A program made the translations under genes and the position numbers. 64,000 nt of DNA, from the NCBI RefSeq assembly GCF_022869165.1, contig NZ_CP094929.1, positions 2,294,001-2,358,000 of the forward strand, written 5' to 3'. The notes beneath the pieces were generated by a model, which worked only from the letters and a program-made list of their open reading frames with translations, was not told where the DNA came from and made no database searches. The stretch comes from Sphaerochaeta associata (GTDB lineage Bacteria; Spirochaetota; Spirochaetia; Sphaerochaetales; Sphaerochaetaceae). Shown here piece by piece: positions 63,789 through 64,000 of this stretch (position 1 is the first letter of the stretch; each line of letters starts with the position of its first letter).

Positions 63789-64000
63789 TGTTTTTCAAAT
63801 CTCTGCAAGAAATTTAAAATTATATTTTTTTTGTCAGTAGTATTTCGAGTATGTGAAAGCCCCTCTTAGGTATCGAAAGACATTTGGGGTAGCATCTCAG
63901 AAAAGCCTAACTTTTCGTCCGCACCTCCAGTAGTCTCCATTCATTCCTACCATGCAGTAATGGCTTATTAGAGAAAATACAATTTCAAGAAAACTTAGTT
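63789..64000. other. Window end, no gene seen
   Basis: 212 bp of AT-rich DNA after the cassette B cargo gene. Nothing recognised. Confidence 0.4.

Larger units (their letters stand above)
60916..64000. mobile_element. Serine-recombinase cassette B, cut by the window end
   Basis: Starts with the second 97-bp repeat (carrying a remnant of the ssb 5' end) and a near-identical recombinase, then different cargo (62.5-63.8 kb). Its right end is not in the window. It is in the same orientation as cassette A, so the two are stacked head to tail at one site. Confidence 0.75.

Overview
The window looks like the chromosome of an anaerobic, fermentative spirochaete of the Sphaerochaeta type. This is an inference from gene content: a fused PyrB-PyrI, a BMP-type nucleoside ABC transporter, a loose spirochaete-like lipobox on an exported protein and a phosphotransacetylase. 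No rRNA or tRNA marker is present. Most of the window (1 to about 54 kb) is ordinary, densely packed chromosome. The last 10 kb is a visibly more AT-rich accessory region.

Layout. 0-5.9 kb: MFS exporter, phosphate acetyltransferase, MATE exporter, RsmA and a ComEC-like membrane protein. 6-14.5 kb: phosphohexomutase, HAD phosphatase, an RlmI-type methyltransferase, a cysteine-cluster protein, a CorA magnesium channel with an unusual leader, an HD protein and an unknown membrane protein. 14.5-20.7 kb: a complete UMP-branch operon, pyrBI-pyrE-pyrF-pyrDK-pyrC, with two gene fusions and a leader-peptide attenuator. 20.7-24.9 kb: Wza and Wzc-like polysaccharide export proteins. 25.2-30.1 kb: a BMP, ATPase, permease, permease nucleoside transporter behind a perfect consensus promoter. 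30.3-32.4 kb: an ice-binding-like lipoprotein gene with a 325-nt structured leader. 32.5-53.6 kb: housekeeping genes (YbaK, GcvT, RidA, phosphatases, radical SAM, aminotransferase, Prs, Na/Pi symporter, ArgH, thioredoxin, SSB) and a 1210-residue protein with 18-bp repeats.

54.0-64.0 kb: two serine-recombinase cassettes stacked head to tail at the 5' end of ssb, separated by an exact 97-bp direct repeat. Their recombinases differ at only about 14 of 336 residues, but their cargo is unrelated. The first carries a P-loop protein, a proteasome-beta-like Ntn hydrolase, a protein sharing a QQN motif with its AbiTii neighbour, an XRE regulator fusion, an exported protein and an HNH nuclease. The second, cut by the window end, carries a restriction-endonuclease-like protein. 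I read this as an exchangeable defence-cassette site, the best candidate here for an undescribed system.

Regulation visible in the DNA includes seven genes whose start codon lies 6-7 nt after a -10 hexamer (predicted leaderless mRNAs), a 26-codon leader ORF before corA with a Shine-Dalgarno-masking structure, and a 22-codon leader ORF abutting an intrinsic terminator before pyrBI. All functions are assigned by reading the sequence; no database search was run.
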